A program made the position numbers and the translations under genes. Positions 25,726 through 35,042 of a stretch of DNA of 55,420 bases are shown here, one piece after another. The notes below the pieces were generated by a model, which saw nothing but the letters and a program-made list of their open reading frames with translations, was not told where the DNA came from and made no database searches. Location of the stretch: NCBI RefSeq assembly GCF_001650635.1, contig NZ_LWQU01000119.1:1-55420 (forward strand), given 5' to 3'. Every line of letters starts with the position of its first letter. The first letter of the stretch is position 1. Source of the stretch: Magnetospirillum moscoviense. GTDB lineage: Bacteria > Pseudomonadota > Alphaproteobacteria > Rhodospirillales > Magnetospirillaceae.

Positions 25726-26097
25726 TTACTCCTCGGCGCAATAGCGGGCCACTTCGTCCAGCAGCTTGCGGATCGAGATCGGCTTGGTGATCACCTGGTC
25801 GAACCCTTCCTTCATGAAGGCCGCCACCGATTCCGGATCGGCGAAGGCGGTCACCGCCAGCACCGGCACCGCGGCGGTGCGGTCGTCCGCCTTCAACTGC
25901 TTCAAAAGATCGACGCCCGACTGCCGGGGCAGCTGGATATCCATCAAGATCAGCTTGGCGCCCGAATTGGCGGTCATCTCGACCAGCCCGTCGCCGTCTT
26001 GCGACTTGACGGTGCCGTAGCCGGCGATGGTCAGCGCCTGCTCCAGCAACTTCATGTTCATGGCATTGTCTTCGACGATCACCACCGTCCCGGTCAT
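25726..26097 (-). CDS. Single-domain response regulator (DivK-like)
   Basis: A 123-residue stand-alone receiver: VIVEDNAMNMKLLEQAL at the start, phospho-acceptor aspartate in LILMDIQLPRQSG, a serine/threonine switch in LAVTAF and lysine in ITKPIS. The NAMNMKLL motif and length are shared with DivK/CheY-like proteins. It begins 10 bases after the stop of the receiver/GGDEF/EAL gene with GGAG in the gap, so the two are one operon and it probably relays phosphate to or from that pathway. True DivK orthology is not proven. Confidence 0.88.
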   Translation of the reverse strand: MTGTVVIVEDNAMNMKLLEQALTIAGYGTVKSQDGDGLVEMTANSGAKLILMDIQLPRQSGVDLLKQLKADDRTAAVPVLAVTAFADPESVAAFMKEGFDQVITKPISIRKLLDEVARYCAEE

Positions 26098-26107
26098 GGC
26101 CCCACTC

Positions 26108-29100
26108 CTATGATTTTCCGGCGATGGCCGTTGTACCGTTGAAAGAACGCGCGAAAGCCACAAAGTCCGCCGCCGGCACTGGCCGGCCAATCAGGTAGCC
26201 CTGAATCTCGTCGCAGCCGTGCCGGGCCAGCAAGGCGGCCTGGGACTCGGTCTCGACACCCTCGGCGATGGTCGACAGCGAAAGGGAATGGGCCAACGAG
26301 ATGATGGCGTTGGCGATCACCCGCCCGTCCTCGTCATGGTCGAGGTCGCGCACGAAGGCGCGGTCGATCTTGACGGTGTTGACCGGGAAACGCTTGAGAT
26401 AGGCCAGCGACGAATAGCCGGTGCCGAAATCGTCGATCGACAGCGACACCCCCAGGTCGGCCAATTGCCGCAACAACCGCAGCGTCGATTCGCCGTCGGC
26501 CATCAGCATGCTTTCGGTCAGTTCCAGGTCGAGCTGGCGCGGATTGATGCCGGAATCGGCGATGACGCCGGCCACGGTGTCGGCCAGATCGGCCTCGTGG
26601 AACTGGCGCCCCGAGATGTTGACCCCCAGGCGCAAGGGCGGCAGCTCCTGCTTATCCCACGAGCGCAATTCGGCGCAGGCGCTTTCCAGCACCCAGCGGC
26701 CCATCTCGACGATCAGGCCGGTCTGTTCGGCGACGGGAATGAACTTGTCGGGGCCGATGATCCCCAATTCGGGGTGACGCCAGCGAATCAGCGCCTCGGC
26801 ACCGACCAGGCGCATCTCCTTCAGCTTGACCTGGGGCTGGTAGAACAGCTCGAACTGGCCGACCTTCAGGGCGTCGCGCAAGCTGCGTTCCAGGGTCATG
26901 CGCTCGCTGACCGCGAAGCTCATGGCGGCGTCGAAGAAGCCCAGCCGCTCGTCCGGACGCTTCTTGACCTGGTGCAGCGCCATTTCGGCGTTGCGCAGCA
27001 GTTCCAGCGCCTCGTCGCCGTCGCGCGGAAACACCGAGATGCCGATATCCACCGGCAGGCTGATCTCGTGGCCCTGCAGCAGGAACGGCTCGAGCAGCGC
27101 ATCCTGGACGGTGCCGGTGATGCGGGTGGCGTCGGCCAATCCATCCAGGCCGGAAACCACCACGGCGAATTCGTCGCCGGCCAGCCGCGCCGCGGTGCCC
27201 TGCAACCCGCCGACCACTTGCGACAGCCGCCGCGCGGTTTCGCGCAGGACGGCGTTGCCGATCTCGTGCCCCATGGAATCGTTGACGGTGGTGAAGCCGT
27301 CCAGGTCGATGGTCATCACCACCACATGGTGGCCGCTGGTGCGGGCCAGGCCCAAGGCCTGGCCGAGACGATCGATCAAGAGCGTGCGGTTGGGCAAATC
27401 GGTCAGCGGATCGTGGTTGGCCAGATAGGCCACGCGCTGCGCCAATTGCTTGTTCTCGGTCAGATCGCGGATGGTGCCGGTGAACAGGCGGCGATTATCC
27501 AGGCGCAGTTCCGACACCGCCAGATGGATCGGGAATAGCGAGCCGTCCTTGCGCCGGCCCAAAACCTCGGTGCCCACGGCCATGTTGCCCTGTCCGTGCA
27601 GATAGACCCGAAAATCGGCCGATTCGGGCATCAGAACCGCGACATTGGCGCCGATCAGTTCCGCCAGCGACGAGCCGAAGATCCGTTCCACCGACAAATT
27701 GGCGCTGACGATGATGCCGTCCTCGTCGATGGTCAGGATGCCGTCCAGGACGGTGTCCATGATGGCGCGGATGCGGTGTTCACGGGCCGCGACCGCCCGC
27801 ATCGCCGCCGTCACCTCGGTGGTGTCGCGCCCGACCACCAGGGCGGCGGTCTGGCCGTCCCGCTTCAAGGGCACCGCGTTCAGTTCGACGTCGCGGGTGC
27901 GGCCGGCGAAGGTGGTGATCTTGACCGGAACCGGATGATCCTCGTTGAACAAGGCCTCGATGCCGGTCGCCAGCACGCCGCGAAAATCGGGGTGGACGAA
28001 ATCGATGAATTCCTTGCCCTCGCACGCCGATTCCGAGGGGGCCCGCAGCATGCCCAGGCCGGCCGCGTTGATGCGCTCGATGACGCCATCGACGCAGACG
28101 CAGATCAGGTCGGGCGACAGCTCGACCAGGTCGCGGTACGAGGCCTGATCCTTCAACAAGGCGGTTTCCAGCATCGACAGATCGGTGATGCGGTCCAGCT
28201 GCTTCAGGATCTGCGAGCCGGAATTCAAGATGCTGTCGGCATAGTCGCGATAGCCCGAGGGCTGGATCTGCCCCAGCATCTCGGAATGGATCATCTCGGC
28301 GAAGCCGATGACGTCGTTCAGGGGCGTGCGGATGTCGCGGCTCATGCGCGCCATGAACTCGGTCTTCGACCGGTTGGCCAACTGGGCCTCTTCCTTGGCC
28401 TCGGCCAGGACTTCCGCCGCGTTGCGCTCGCTGGTGATGTCACGCAGGAAAAAAGCGCAGCGGCGGTCGTCGGGCGAGCCCACCGCCAGGAACCGGCCGG
28501 CGAACCAGCGCGGGCCGTCACTATCCTCGAACTCGATGGTGCGCCCGGCCGCCAGGGCCTGGGCGAAGAAATCGCGGCGCCGCTCGACCAGGGCCTTCGG
28601 CATCAAGGTGAAGACGTCCTGGCCTTCCAGCTCGTCGGGCCGGCGCCCCAGGGTCTCGGCGGCCTGGGCGTTGACGGTGATGACCACGCCGTTCGCATCC
28701 AGAAGTGCTGCGAAATCATGGCTGGCATCCAGCAGGGCCTGGGTGGTGTGGTGCGACAGTTCCAGCGCCTTTTGCGCCTGCTGGCGTTCGACCGCGTGGC
28801 GGATGACGCGGGGCAGCAATTCCAGGCCGGCCAGCGACTTGACCACGTAATCCTGGGCGCCGGCGCGGATGGCGTCTTGCGCCACCCGTTCGTCGTCCAG
28901 GCTGGTCAGCACCACCAGGGCGGTGTCGGGCGCCACCGCCTTGAGCCGGATCACCGATTCCAACCCCGAGGCGTCGGGCAGGCCCAGGTCGGCCAGGATG
29001 CAGATATAGTCCGGCAATGGCGCCAGCGCCGCGCCCTCGGCCAAGGTGGCACGGCAATCGGCACGCCACGGCACCATCGCCTCGGCGAGTTTTATCTCGA

Positions 29101-29167
29101 TGAGGCGCTGGTCTCCGGGATTGTCCTCGATGACGAGGAGACGCGTGGCGGCGGTGGCGACTGTCAT
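26108..29167 (-). CDS. Receiver-PAS-pseudoHisKA-PAS-PAS-GGDEF-EAL regulator of c-di-GMP
   Basis: A 1019-residue soluble protein. Receiver domain about 5-130 (LLVIEDNPGD), PAS about 145-250, a helix pair resembling HisKA at 265-325 where the phospho-acceptor histidine is replaced by R277 (MSRDIRTPLN), then PAS units about 330-440 and 450-570, GGDEF about 580-740 with signature AGDEF at 663-667, and EAL from about 755 with EALIRW at 791 and intact DDFGTGYSSL, KIDRAF and AEGVE motifs. The phosphodiesterase half looks active; the cyclase half has A for G and may be weak or regulatory. Start ATG 29167; ATG 29188 is an alternative. It heads an operon with the small receiver. Confidence 0.9.
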   Translation of the reverse strand: MTVATAATRLLVIEDNPGDQRLIEIKLAEAMVPWRADCRATLAEGAALAPLPDYICILADLGLPDASGLESVIRLKAVAPDTALVVLTSLDDERVAQDAIRAGAQDYVVKSLAGLELLPRVIRHAVERQQAQKALELSHHTTQALLDASHDFAALLDANGVVITVNAQAAETLGRRPDELEGQDVFTLMPKALVERRRDFFAQALAAGRTIEFEDSDGPRWFAGRFLAVGSPDDRRCAFFLRDITSERNAAEVLAEAKEEAQLANRSKTEFMARMSRDIRTPLNDVIGFAEMIHSEMLGQIQPSGYRDYADSILNSGSQILKQLDRITDLSMLETALLKDQASYRDLVELSPDLICVCVDGVIERINAAGLGMLRAPSESACEGKEFIDFVHPDFRGVLATGIEALFNEDHPVPVKITTFAGRTRDVELNAVPLKRDGQTAALVVGRDTTEVTAAMRAVAAREHRIRAIMDTVLDGILTIDEDGIIVSANLSVERIFGSSLAELIGANVAVLMPESADFRVYLHGQGNMAVGTEVLGRRKDGSLFPIHLAVSELRLDNRRLFTGTIRDLTENKQLAQRVAYLANHDPLTDLPNRTLLIDRLGQALGLARTSGHHVVVMTIDLDGFTTVNDSMGHEIGNAVLRETARRLSQVVGGLQGTAARLAGDEFAVVVSGLDGLADATRITGTVQDALLEPFLLQGHEISLPVDIGISVFPRDGDEALELLRNAEMALHQVKKRPDERLGFFDAAMSFAVSERMTLERSLRDALKVGQFELFYQPQVKLKEMRLVGAEALIRWRHPELGIIGPDKFIPVAEQTGLIVEMGRWVLESACAELRSWDKQELPPLRLGVNISGRQFHEADLADTVAGVIADSGINPRQLDLELTESMLMADGESTLRLLRQLADLGVSLSIDDFGTGYSSLAYLKRFPVNTVKIDRAFVRDLDHDEDGRVIANAIISLAHSLSLSTIAEGVETESQAALLARHGCDEIQGYLIGRPVPAADFVAFARSFNGTTAIAGKS

Positions 29168-29231
29168 GACCTTGGCAAGATGCAGCATCCTCAAGCCGAT
29201 GTAAACGGATGCTAACGATCTTGAGACGGTC

Positions 29232-30473
29232 CTAAAGCAGCAGACCGACGATACCTCCGGTCAAGCACGAGGCGAGAGTACCGGAAATTACCGATCGACC
29301 GCCCAGGGCGACGATCTCGTCGCGACGTTCGGGCGCCATCGCCGACAGCCCGGCGATCATGATCCCCAGCGAGCCGAAATTGGCGAATCCGCACAATCCG
29401 TAGGTCATGATGATGCGCGAGCGCACCGACAGCGCCTCGGGCGGCAGCCGGGCCAGGTCGAGATAGGCCAACAATTCGTTCAGCACCGTCTTGGTGCCCA
29501 TCAGGGCCCCGGCCGTGACCATCTCGGACGCCGGAATGCCCATCAGCCAAACGATCGGCGCCATCAGCCAGCCCATCATCCGCTGCAGCGTCAAGGGCTG
29601 GCCGCCCCAATCGGGCAACAACGACAGCGCGCCGTTGGCCAGCGACACCAGGGCCACCAGCACGATCAGCATGGCGATGACGTTGATCAGCAATTGCACG
29701 CCGTCGGCCGTGCCCTTGACCACCGCGTCCATCGAACCGCCATAGGCCGCCGGGGTCTCGCCGCCACCGGTGCGGGAATCGTCGGGGATCATGATCTTGG
29801 CCACCATCACCGCCGCCGGCACGCTGATCAGCGAGGCGGTCAGCAGGTGGCCGACCGGATCGGGCACCACGCCGGCCAGGAAGGTGGCGTACAGCACCAT
29901 CACCGTGCCGGCGATGGTGGCCATGCCGCCGGTCATCACCACGAACAGCTCGCCCCGCGACAGCACGGAAATATAGGGACGGATCAGCAAGGGGGCCTCG
30001 ACCATGCCGACGAAGGCGTTGGCCGCCGACGACACCCCGACCGCACCGCCCAGCCCCATGGCCCGCTCCAGCGCCCAGCTCATCGCCTTGACCACCACCG
30101 GCAGGATGCGCCAGTGATACAGCAGGGCCGACAGCGCGCTCATGATCAGAACCAGCGGCAAGGCCTGGAAGGCCAGCACGAAGGACGAGGCCGGGTCGGC
30201 CACCGCATAGGGCGCGGCGCCGCCGCCGATATAGCCGAACACGAAGGAGGTGCCGGCCCGGGTCGCGGCCTGCAAGGAATCGACGATGCGGTTGAGGCCC
30301 AGGAACAGGCCTTGCGCCGCCGGCACTTTCAGCAGCAAGGCGGCGATCAGGAACTGCGCGGCCAGGCCGGCCGCCGCGACGCGCCACGACACGCGGCGGC
30401 GGTCTTCCGACATCAGCCAGGCCAGGCCGACCAGTCCGATCAGGCCGACGAGCCCCTGCGCCAACGCGGCCAT
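29232..30473 (-). CDS. NupC-type concentrative nucleoside transporter
   Basis: A 413-residue inner-membrane protein of the CNT family that imports nucleosides with protons or sodium ions. The family marks are AAGTSFVFGYIGGG, SSAANAFVGMVEAPLLIRPY, MTGGMATIAGTVMVLY, a long central loop, and GLCGFANFGSLGI near the end, spread over about ten membrane helices. Complete family length. It starts one base after the stop of the unknown gene upstream (TGACATG), so both are co-translated. Cation and substrate preference cannot be read from the sequence. Confidence 0.92.
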   Translation of the reverse strand: MAALAQGLVGLIGLVGLAWLMSEDRRRVSWRVAAAGLAAQFLIAALLLKVPAAQGLFLGLNRIVDSLQAATRAGTSFVFGYIGGGAAPYAVADPASSFVLAFQALPLVLIMSALSALLYHWRILPVVVKAMSWALERAMGLGGAVGVSSAANAFVGMVEAPLLIRPYISVLSRGELFVVMTGGMATIAGTVMVLYATFLAGVVPDPVGHLLTASLISVPAAVMVAKIMIPDDSRTGGGETPAAYGGSMDAVVKGTADGVQLLINVIAMLIVLVALVSLANGALSLLPDWGGQPLTLQRMMGWLMAPIVWLMGIPASEMVTAGALMGTKTVLNELLAYLDLARLPPEALSVRSRIIMTYGLCGFANFGSLGIMIAGLSAMAPERRDEIVALGGRSVISGTLASCLTGGIVGLLL

Positions 30474-30474
30474 G

Positions 30475-31584
30475 TCAATGGTGCGGCTGCTTGGCCAGCC
30501 ACTCGTTGATGGTGGGGACCATGGCCTTGAAGGTCAGCGAGAAGGACGCCATCAGCTTGTCCTTCTCCTGGTTCATGTGCAGCATGTTATCGACCACCTT
30601 GCGCAGGATGTCCTTCGAGAAGTTGGGATTGCCGACCACCATCGGCAGCTTGTTGCCCAACGCCGAGCGCATCGAGGTCACCAGCACTTCCAGCTTGTCG
30701 ATGTTCAACCGCTCGAGGTCTTCCAGATTCTCGGCGGCGATCCAGCACAAGACATCGCCGAAGATCTTGGCCGAGCTCTTGTCCAACGCCGCCACCACGT
30801 TGAAGAACGCCTTGTCGCGGGCGAAGAAATCCCAGGCGCTGTCACCCAGAAGCTTGCGATAGAAATCGTACATGTCGCGGTTCCACACCGCGACGCCGGC
30901 GATGGCCTGGGGCCGGTGCACCAGGATATCGACGAAATCCTCGCCGGCGGCGGCCCGGACCTTCTTCAGCATTTCCGGCGGGAACTGACCGACGGCGGCG
31001 ATCGCCTCGACCGTCCGCAGCGCCAGGACGTCCTCGCCCAGCTCCATGATCTGCGGATAGGAAAGGTGCTGGCGATAGGCCGACAGCAGCGGCAATTGCC
31101 AGCCGAAGGCGATGTAATTGGCCAGATGGCGCAGCTTGCGCTCTTCCACCGGATCGTGGCCCATGCGGGTGACCTCGACCTGCTCGGTCTTGGTGATCAG
31201 GCCGAACAGCGCCTTCTTGGTCACCGTCTCGGTCACGACCTGCTCGGTCTTCTCGGACTCGAACATCTTCTTGGCGCAGGTGCGGACCAGCAATTGCTGG
31301 ATCTGGTTCAGGCTGACGCCGCAGACCAGCGCCTGGGACTCGTCGCGCACCGGCTTGCCGTCCGCCGCCTTGACCACCACGTCGCAGACGGCCCGGTTGG
31401 CGATGAAGGCGGTGATGAAGGCATCCAGCGCCTCGGGGCTGGCGATCAGCATCTGATAGGTCAGCTGGCCATCGACCACGCCGGCCCGCTGCAAAAGGGC
31501 CAACACCGCTTTCAGGCCTTCGATGATGGCCTTTTTGGTGTCGGCGTCGATGTCGATCGGCGGCGGAAGGGTTGCGCTGGACAT
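30475..31584 (-). CDS. Unknown cytoplasmic protein co-transcribed with NupC-type gene
   Basis: A 369-residue protein from ATG 31584. The first 130 residues are helical (DADTKKAIIEGLKAVLALLQRAG) with C77, C87 and C102-like cysteines too scattered for a metal site; the rest has RKLRHLANYIAFGWQLPLLSAYR and a C-terminal KDILRKVVDNMLHMNQEKDK helix. No known domain, signal peptide or membrane segment. The one-base gap to the transporter gene means coupled translation, but whether the two products work together is unknown. Codon use is that of the neighbours. Confidence 0.65.
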   Translation of the reverse strand: MSSATLPPPIDIDADTKKAIIEGLKAVLALLQRAGVVDGQLTYQMLIASPEALDAFITAFIANRAVCDVVVKAADGKPVRDESQALVCGVSLNQIQQLLVRTCAKKMFESEKTEQVVTETVTKKALFGLITKTEQVEVTRMGHDPVEERKLRHLANYIAFGWQLPLLSAYRQHLSYPQIMELGEDVLALRTVEAIAAVGQFPPEMLKKVRAAAGEDFVDILVHRPQAIAGVAVWNRDMYDFYRKLLGDSAWDFFARDKAFFNVVAALDKSSAKIFGDVLCWIAAENLEDLERLNIDKLEVLVTSMRSALGNKLPMVVGNPNFSKDILRKVVDNMLHMNQEKDKLMASFSLTFKAMVPTINEWLAKQPHH

Positions 31585-31622
31585 GGTACCCCTGCAGGCG
31601 GGCGGAAATGCACAGGGAAGGT

Positions 31623-32570
31623 TTAAACCGTCCCGTCGGGCAAGGCAACTGTGGCCAACCGCACCCAGGTCAGTTCGTGCTTGTTGTGGGAGAGGTGCAT
31701 CACCGCCGAACCGGGGATGGCGGCGAAGGCGGCGGCCATGGCATGGTCGGTTTCGCCCTGGAACTTGATGGTGCAGACGAAATTCTTGACCGTGCCGGCG
31801 GCGATGAAACGCTCTATCAGGCGCAGCAGCCGCTCGGGATAGCAGATGACGTCGGAAAACAGCCAATCGACCGGCCCCAGATCGGCCGGGGTCAGACCGA
31901 AGGCGCTTTCCTTGCGGACCATCACGCCCTCCATCGCCTCGATCCTGGGATCGAGCGGCGCCTTGTCGACGCTGATCACCCTGGCCCCCAGTCCGGCCAG
32001 CACCCAGGTCCAGCCGCCCGGGCAGGCGCCCAGATCGACGCACAATTCGCCGGGGGCGGGGCGGACACCCAGCCGGGTGAACACATCCCATAGCTTGAGA
32101 TAGGCGCGGTTGGGCGGATTGACCCGGTCCTCGACGAAATTCAGCTCGCCGTTGGGGAAGGCACTGGAGCAATGGCCGGCGGCCAGCAAGGTCGACTCGT
32201 CGAGCAAGGTGAACGAACCAAGCGGCGCGGTGGGGGCCGGCTGGCCGAAGGTGATCGGCTTGGCCGACACCTTGGGCAGCTTTTCCACCATCAAGGCGGT
32301 GCGGCGGTGCAGGGTCGGCGCATAGGGCCACCAATTGCGCTGGATGGCGCGCAACGCCTTGGCGCCCTCGCCGATCGAGGCGATGGGAATGATGCGGGCA
32401 TCGTGCCAGATATTGGCCGCCCAGGCGGCGGCGATTGCCGGCCCCTCGGTCAGGACAAGCCGGCCATGCCGGCGCGAGACGGCGGCACCGGCCAGTTCCT
32501 GGTCCAGGTCGGCCTCGAAGCCTTCGGCGGCGAGATAGGCGGTCAGTTGGGTCACGGGTGCGGGTATCAC
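31623..32570 (-). CDS. RlmM-like SAM-dependent RNA 2'-O-methyltransferase
   Basis: A 315-residue protein with the FtsJ/RrmJ-type Rossmann domain from about 170: SAM-binding VDLGACPGGWTWVL, ISVDKAPL, SDVICYPER and CTIKFQG, which supply the aspartate and lysine of the K-D-K-E catalytic set. An N-terminal THUMP-like part (about 1-160) fits RlmM, which methylates C2498 of 23S rRNA; the family assignment is firm, the exact nucleotide is inferred. Start GTG 32570. It lies 38 bases upstream of the unknown gene at 31584 on the same strand. Confidence 0.85.
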   Translation of the reverse strand: MIPAPVTQLTAYLAAEGFEADLDQELAGAAVSRRHGRLVLTEGPAIAAAWAANIWHDARIIPIASIGEGAKALRAIQRNWWPYAPTLHRRTALMVEKLPKVSAKPITFGQPAPTAPLGSFTLLDESTLLAAGHCSSAFPNGELNFVEDRVNPPNRAYLKLWDVFTRLGVRPAPGELCVDLGACPGGWTWVLAGLGARVISVDKAPLDPRIEAMEGVMVRKESAFGLTPADLGPVDWLFSDVICYPERLLRLIERFIAAGTVKNFVCTIKFQGETDHAMAAAFAAIPGSAVMHLSHNKHELTWVRLATVALPDGTV

Positions 32571-32639
32571 TTGGCAAGCGGACGAAGACGCCCCTTAAGA
32601 AGCACAGCGGACCCGACGCTGTACACGGCTTTTCGCCGC

Positions 32640-33143
32640 TCAGCCCGATCGGCCGACCGGCAGCGGATAAACCACCCGTGGCGGCAAGCGATGGATCGCC
32701 AGAGCCAGCAGCACCAGGGCCACGGTGCCGGCCAACACCGGAGTCAACAGGAAGTCCCAGCCGGGATGAGCCATCATCACCACGATCGGGTCGGCCCCGG
32801 CCGGCGGATGGGTCAGGCGCGCCATTCCCAGAATGCCGATCACCAGCCCCACCGCCAACGCCATAGTCCAAAAGCTGTTGGGCAGCCAGGCATCCAGCAG
32901 CAGGGCCAGGGTGGTGGCGATCAGATGGCCGCCGATCAGATTGGCCGGCTGCGACAGCGGGTTGTCCGGCATGCCGAACAACAGGACCGCCGACGCTCCC
33001 AGCGGCGCCACCAGCAGCGGCAGGCCGCTCCACTCCCCCAGCATCGCCACCATGCCGACACCGATCAGGCCGCCAAGCGCGGCCTTGATCCAGGTGCGCG
33101 GGTGGACCGGCTCTTGATGGCGATGGACGAAACGGCGGGGCAT
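32640..33143 (-). CDS. HPP-family integral membrane protein
   Basis: A 167-residue inner-membrane protein with four or five helices. Family marks: LGGLIGVG, PLGASAVLLFGMPDNPLSQPANLIGGH and LTHPPAGADP, the last containing the HPP motif for which the family is named. Homologues in cyanobacteria and plants have been tied to nitrite transport; the bacterial role is not settled. Start ATG 33143 is chosen since GTG 33200 would translate the palindromic operator. An open reading of the upstream 57 bases gives a charged, non-membrane extension. Confidence 0.85.
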   Translation of the reverse strand: MPRRFVHRHQEPVHPRTWIKAALGGLIGVGMVAMLGEWSGLPLLVAPLGASAVLLFGMPDNPLSQPANLIGGHLIATTLALLLDAWLPNSFWTMALAVGLVIGILGMARLTHPPAGADPIVVMMAHPGWDFLLTPVLAGTVALVLLALAIHRLPPRVVYPLPVGRSG

Positions 33144-33166
33144 GGCGGCGGACTCCGGCGGCGCTT

Positions 33167-33190
33167 GAATATCACGATGTAGTGATATTC
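33167..33190. promoter_or_regulatory. Perfect palindromic operator upstream of HPP gene
   Basis: GAATATCAC (33167-33175) and GTGATATTC (33182-33190) are perfect 9-bp arms with a 6-base centre, 24 bases upstream of ATG 33143 and AT-rich in a GC-rich genome. This is the look of a dimeric repressor or activator site. The regulator is not in the neighbourhood. Confidence 0.65.
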
Positions 33191-33213
33191 GGCCAGTCAC
33201 GCCTTGACGCTGG

Positions 33214-33660
33214 TCACCCCTCGTTCGCCGCCTCTTCCCGGCGGCGGAACTGGGTCATGCCGACCTCGTCCAGGAAGATCTGTTCCTTACGGTCGGCTTC
33301 TTCCCGCTCCAGCTTCTCGCGGTTGGCCTGGGTGACCTCGTAGGTCTTGAGTTGACGGTAAGCCTCGGCCAAATCGTCGCGTGCCGCCTCGATCTGGGCC
33401 CGCACGTTCATCAGGGCGCGGTCCTGCTCGTTCCTGTGATCGCGCCAGGCGCGGTGATAGGCCCCATACAGATAGCCGACCCCGGTGGCGTCGGCGGCGG
33501 CAATCTTTTGTTCCTCGATCAGGCGGTGCTCGGCATGATCGATGTCGGCCAGGATCTGGTCTTCTGCGGTCTGCAGGCTGGTCAGCACCCGACGCTTTTC
33601 ATCGACATTGAACTTCGACAGTCGGATCAGGGTCTTGATGCCCTTGGCGTTCCTGGCCAT
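33214..33660 (-). CDS. fliJ: FliJ-like flagellar export chaperone
   Basis: A 148-residue, highly charged, almost entirely helical protein (long coiled coil from KFNVDEKRRVLTSLQTAEDQI to EQIFLDEVG). FliJ is the stalk of the type III flagellar export ATPase and helps escort rod and hook substrates. Its length and its position three bases after fliI are what identify it, as the sequence itself is poorly conserved. Both genes run on the minus strand, divergent from ctrA. Confidence 0.85.
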   Translation of the reverse strand: MARNAKGIKTLIRLSKFNVDEKRRVLTSLQTAEDQILADIDHAEHRLIEEQKIAAADATGVGYLYGAYHRAWRDHRNEQDRALMNVRAQIEAARDDLAEAYRQLKTYEVTQANREKLEREEADRKEQIFLDEVGMTQFRRREEAANEG

Positions 33661-33663
33661 GGA

Positions 33664-35016
33664 CTAGCGCCCCCCCATCCCGTCGCCGTCGAACGGCATG
33701 CCCAGGATGTTGGCCAGCATGGCGTAGCATTGCTGCAGCGAATTGGCCTCGGTCTTCTTCTGGCCCAGGAAGGCCTCGAGTTGCGGGTAATAATGGATGG
33801 CCTCGTCCACCGCCGGGTCGGTGCCGCGCCGATAGGCGCCCAGGCGGATCAGCTCGGCCATGTCCTCGTAGGTGGCCATCAGCCGCCGGGCCTTGCTGAC
33901 CAGAGCGTTTTCCTGCTCGTTGTTGCAGGCCGGCATGGTTCGAGACACCGAGCGCAGCACGTTGACCGCCGGATAGCGGCCGCGATCGGCGATGGCGCGG
34001 TCCAGCACGACGTGGCCGTCCAGAATGCCGCGCACCGCGTCGGAAATCGGCTCGTTATGGTCGTCGCCATCGACCAGCACGGTGAACAGGCCGGTGATCG
34101 AGCCCTTGGCGGTGCCGGGGCCGGCCCGCTCGAGCAGGCGCGGCAATTCGGCGAACACCGTGGGCGTATAGCCCTTCGAGGCCGGCGGCTCGCCCGCCGA
34201 CAGGGAAATCTCGCGCTGGGCCATGGCGAAGCGGGTGACCGAATCCATCATGCACAAGACGTCCTTGCCCTGATCGCGGAAATATTCCGCCACCGCCAAC
34301 GTCACATAGGCGGCCTGGCGGCGCATCAGCGGGCTTTCGTCCGAGGTGGACACCACCATCACGGCCTTCTTCATGCCCTCGGGACCCAGATCGTCCTCGA
34401 TGAATTCGCGCGCCTCGCGGCCACGTTCGCCGATCAGCCCGATCACCGCGACGTCGCAGCTGGTATTCTTGGTCATCATCGACAGGATCGAGCTTTTGCC
34501 GACGCCGGAACCGGCGAAGATGCCCATGCGCTGGCCGCGGCACATGGTCAGGAAGGTGTTGACCGAGCGCCCCCCCAGATCGACCTTGCCGGCGACCCGC
34601 TGGCGCGAATGGGCCGAGGGCGGTCGGGCGCGGATGGGAAAGGCCTCGTCGCCGACCGGCAACGGCCCCAGCCCATCCACCGGCTGGGCAAAGGCGTTGA
34701 TCACCCGGCCCAGCCAATGGGGCTCGGGATAGATCACCGGCTCGGAATCCTGGACCTCGGTGCGGCAGCCCAGGCCGACACCGTCGATGGCCACGAACGG
34801 CATCAACAGGGCGCGCCCCGAGCGGAACCCCACCACCTCGCACGGCACGCGGCGGCCATCGCGGGCGATGACATGGCAGCGGTCGCCGACCGATATCTGG
34901 CGCTGCACGCCGCCGGCCTCGATCAGCATGCCCTGCACCGCCGCCACCCGGCCATAGACCTGGATGCCGGTGACGCGCTCGATGTCGGTGACCACGTTTC
35001 GGACGAGAAATTTCAT
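33664..35016 (-). CDS. fliI: FliI flagellar export ATPase
   Basis: A 450-residue ATPase of the flagellar type III export apparatus at the inner face of the membrane. P-loop GSGVGKSS at 169-176, catalytic-region GLIGERGREAREFIED, Walker B VLCMMDSVTRFAMAQRE and the DGDDHNEPI/D motif of the FliI/YscN family. Length normal. ATG 35016 is preferred; a longer frame to 35049 has no better ribosome site. Forms an operon with fliJ and shares a 112-base divergent region with ctrA, a CtrA-controlled flagellar layout known in the alphaproteobacteria. Confidence 0.95.
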   Translation of the reverse strand: MKFLVRNVVTDIERVTGIQVYGRVAAVQGMLIEAGGVQRQISVGDRCHVIARDGRRVPCEVVGFRSGRALLMPFVAIDGVGLGCRTEVQDSEPVIYPEPHWLGRVINAFAQPVDGLGPLPVGDEAFPIRARPPSAHSRQRVAGKVDLGGRSVNTFLTMCRGQRMGIFAGSGVGKSSILSMMTKNTSCDVAVIGLIGERGREAREFIEDDLGPEGMKKAVMVVSTSDESPLMRRQAAYVTLAVAEYFRDQGKDVLCMMDSVTRFAMAQREISLSAGEPPASKGYTPTVFAELPRLLERAGPGTAKGSITGLFTVLVDGDDHNEPISDAVRGILDGHVVLDRAIADRGRYPAVNVLRSVSRTMPACNNEQENALVSKARRLMATYEDMAELIRLGAYRRGTDPAVDEAIHYYPQLEAFLGQKKTEANSLQQCYAMLANILGMPFDGDGMGGR

Positions 35017-35042
35017 CGTTTGGAGCGAATCTTGATAAGAGG

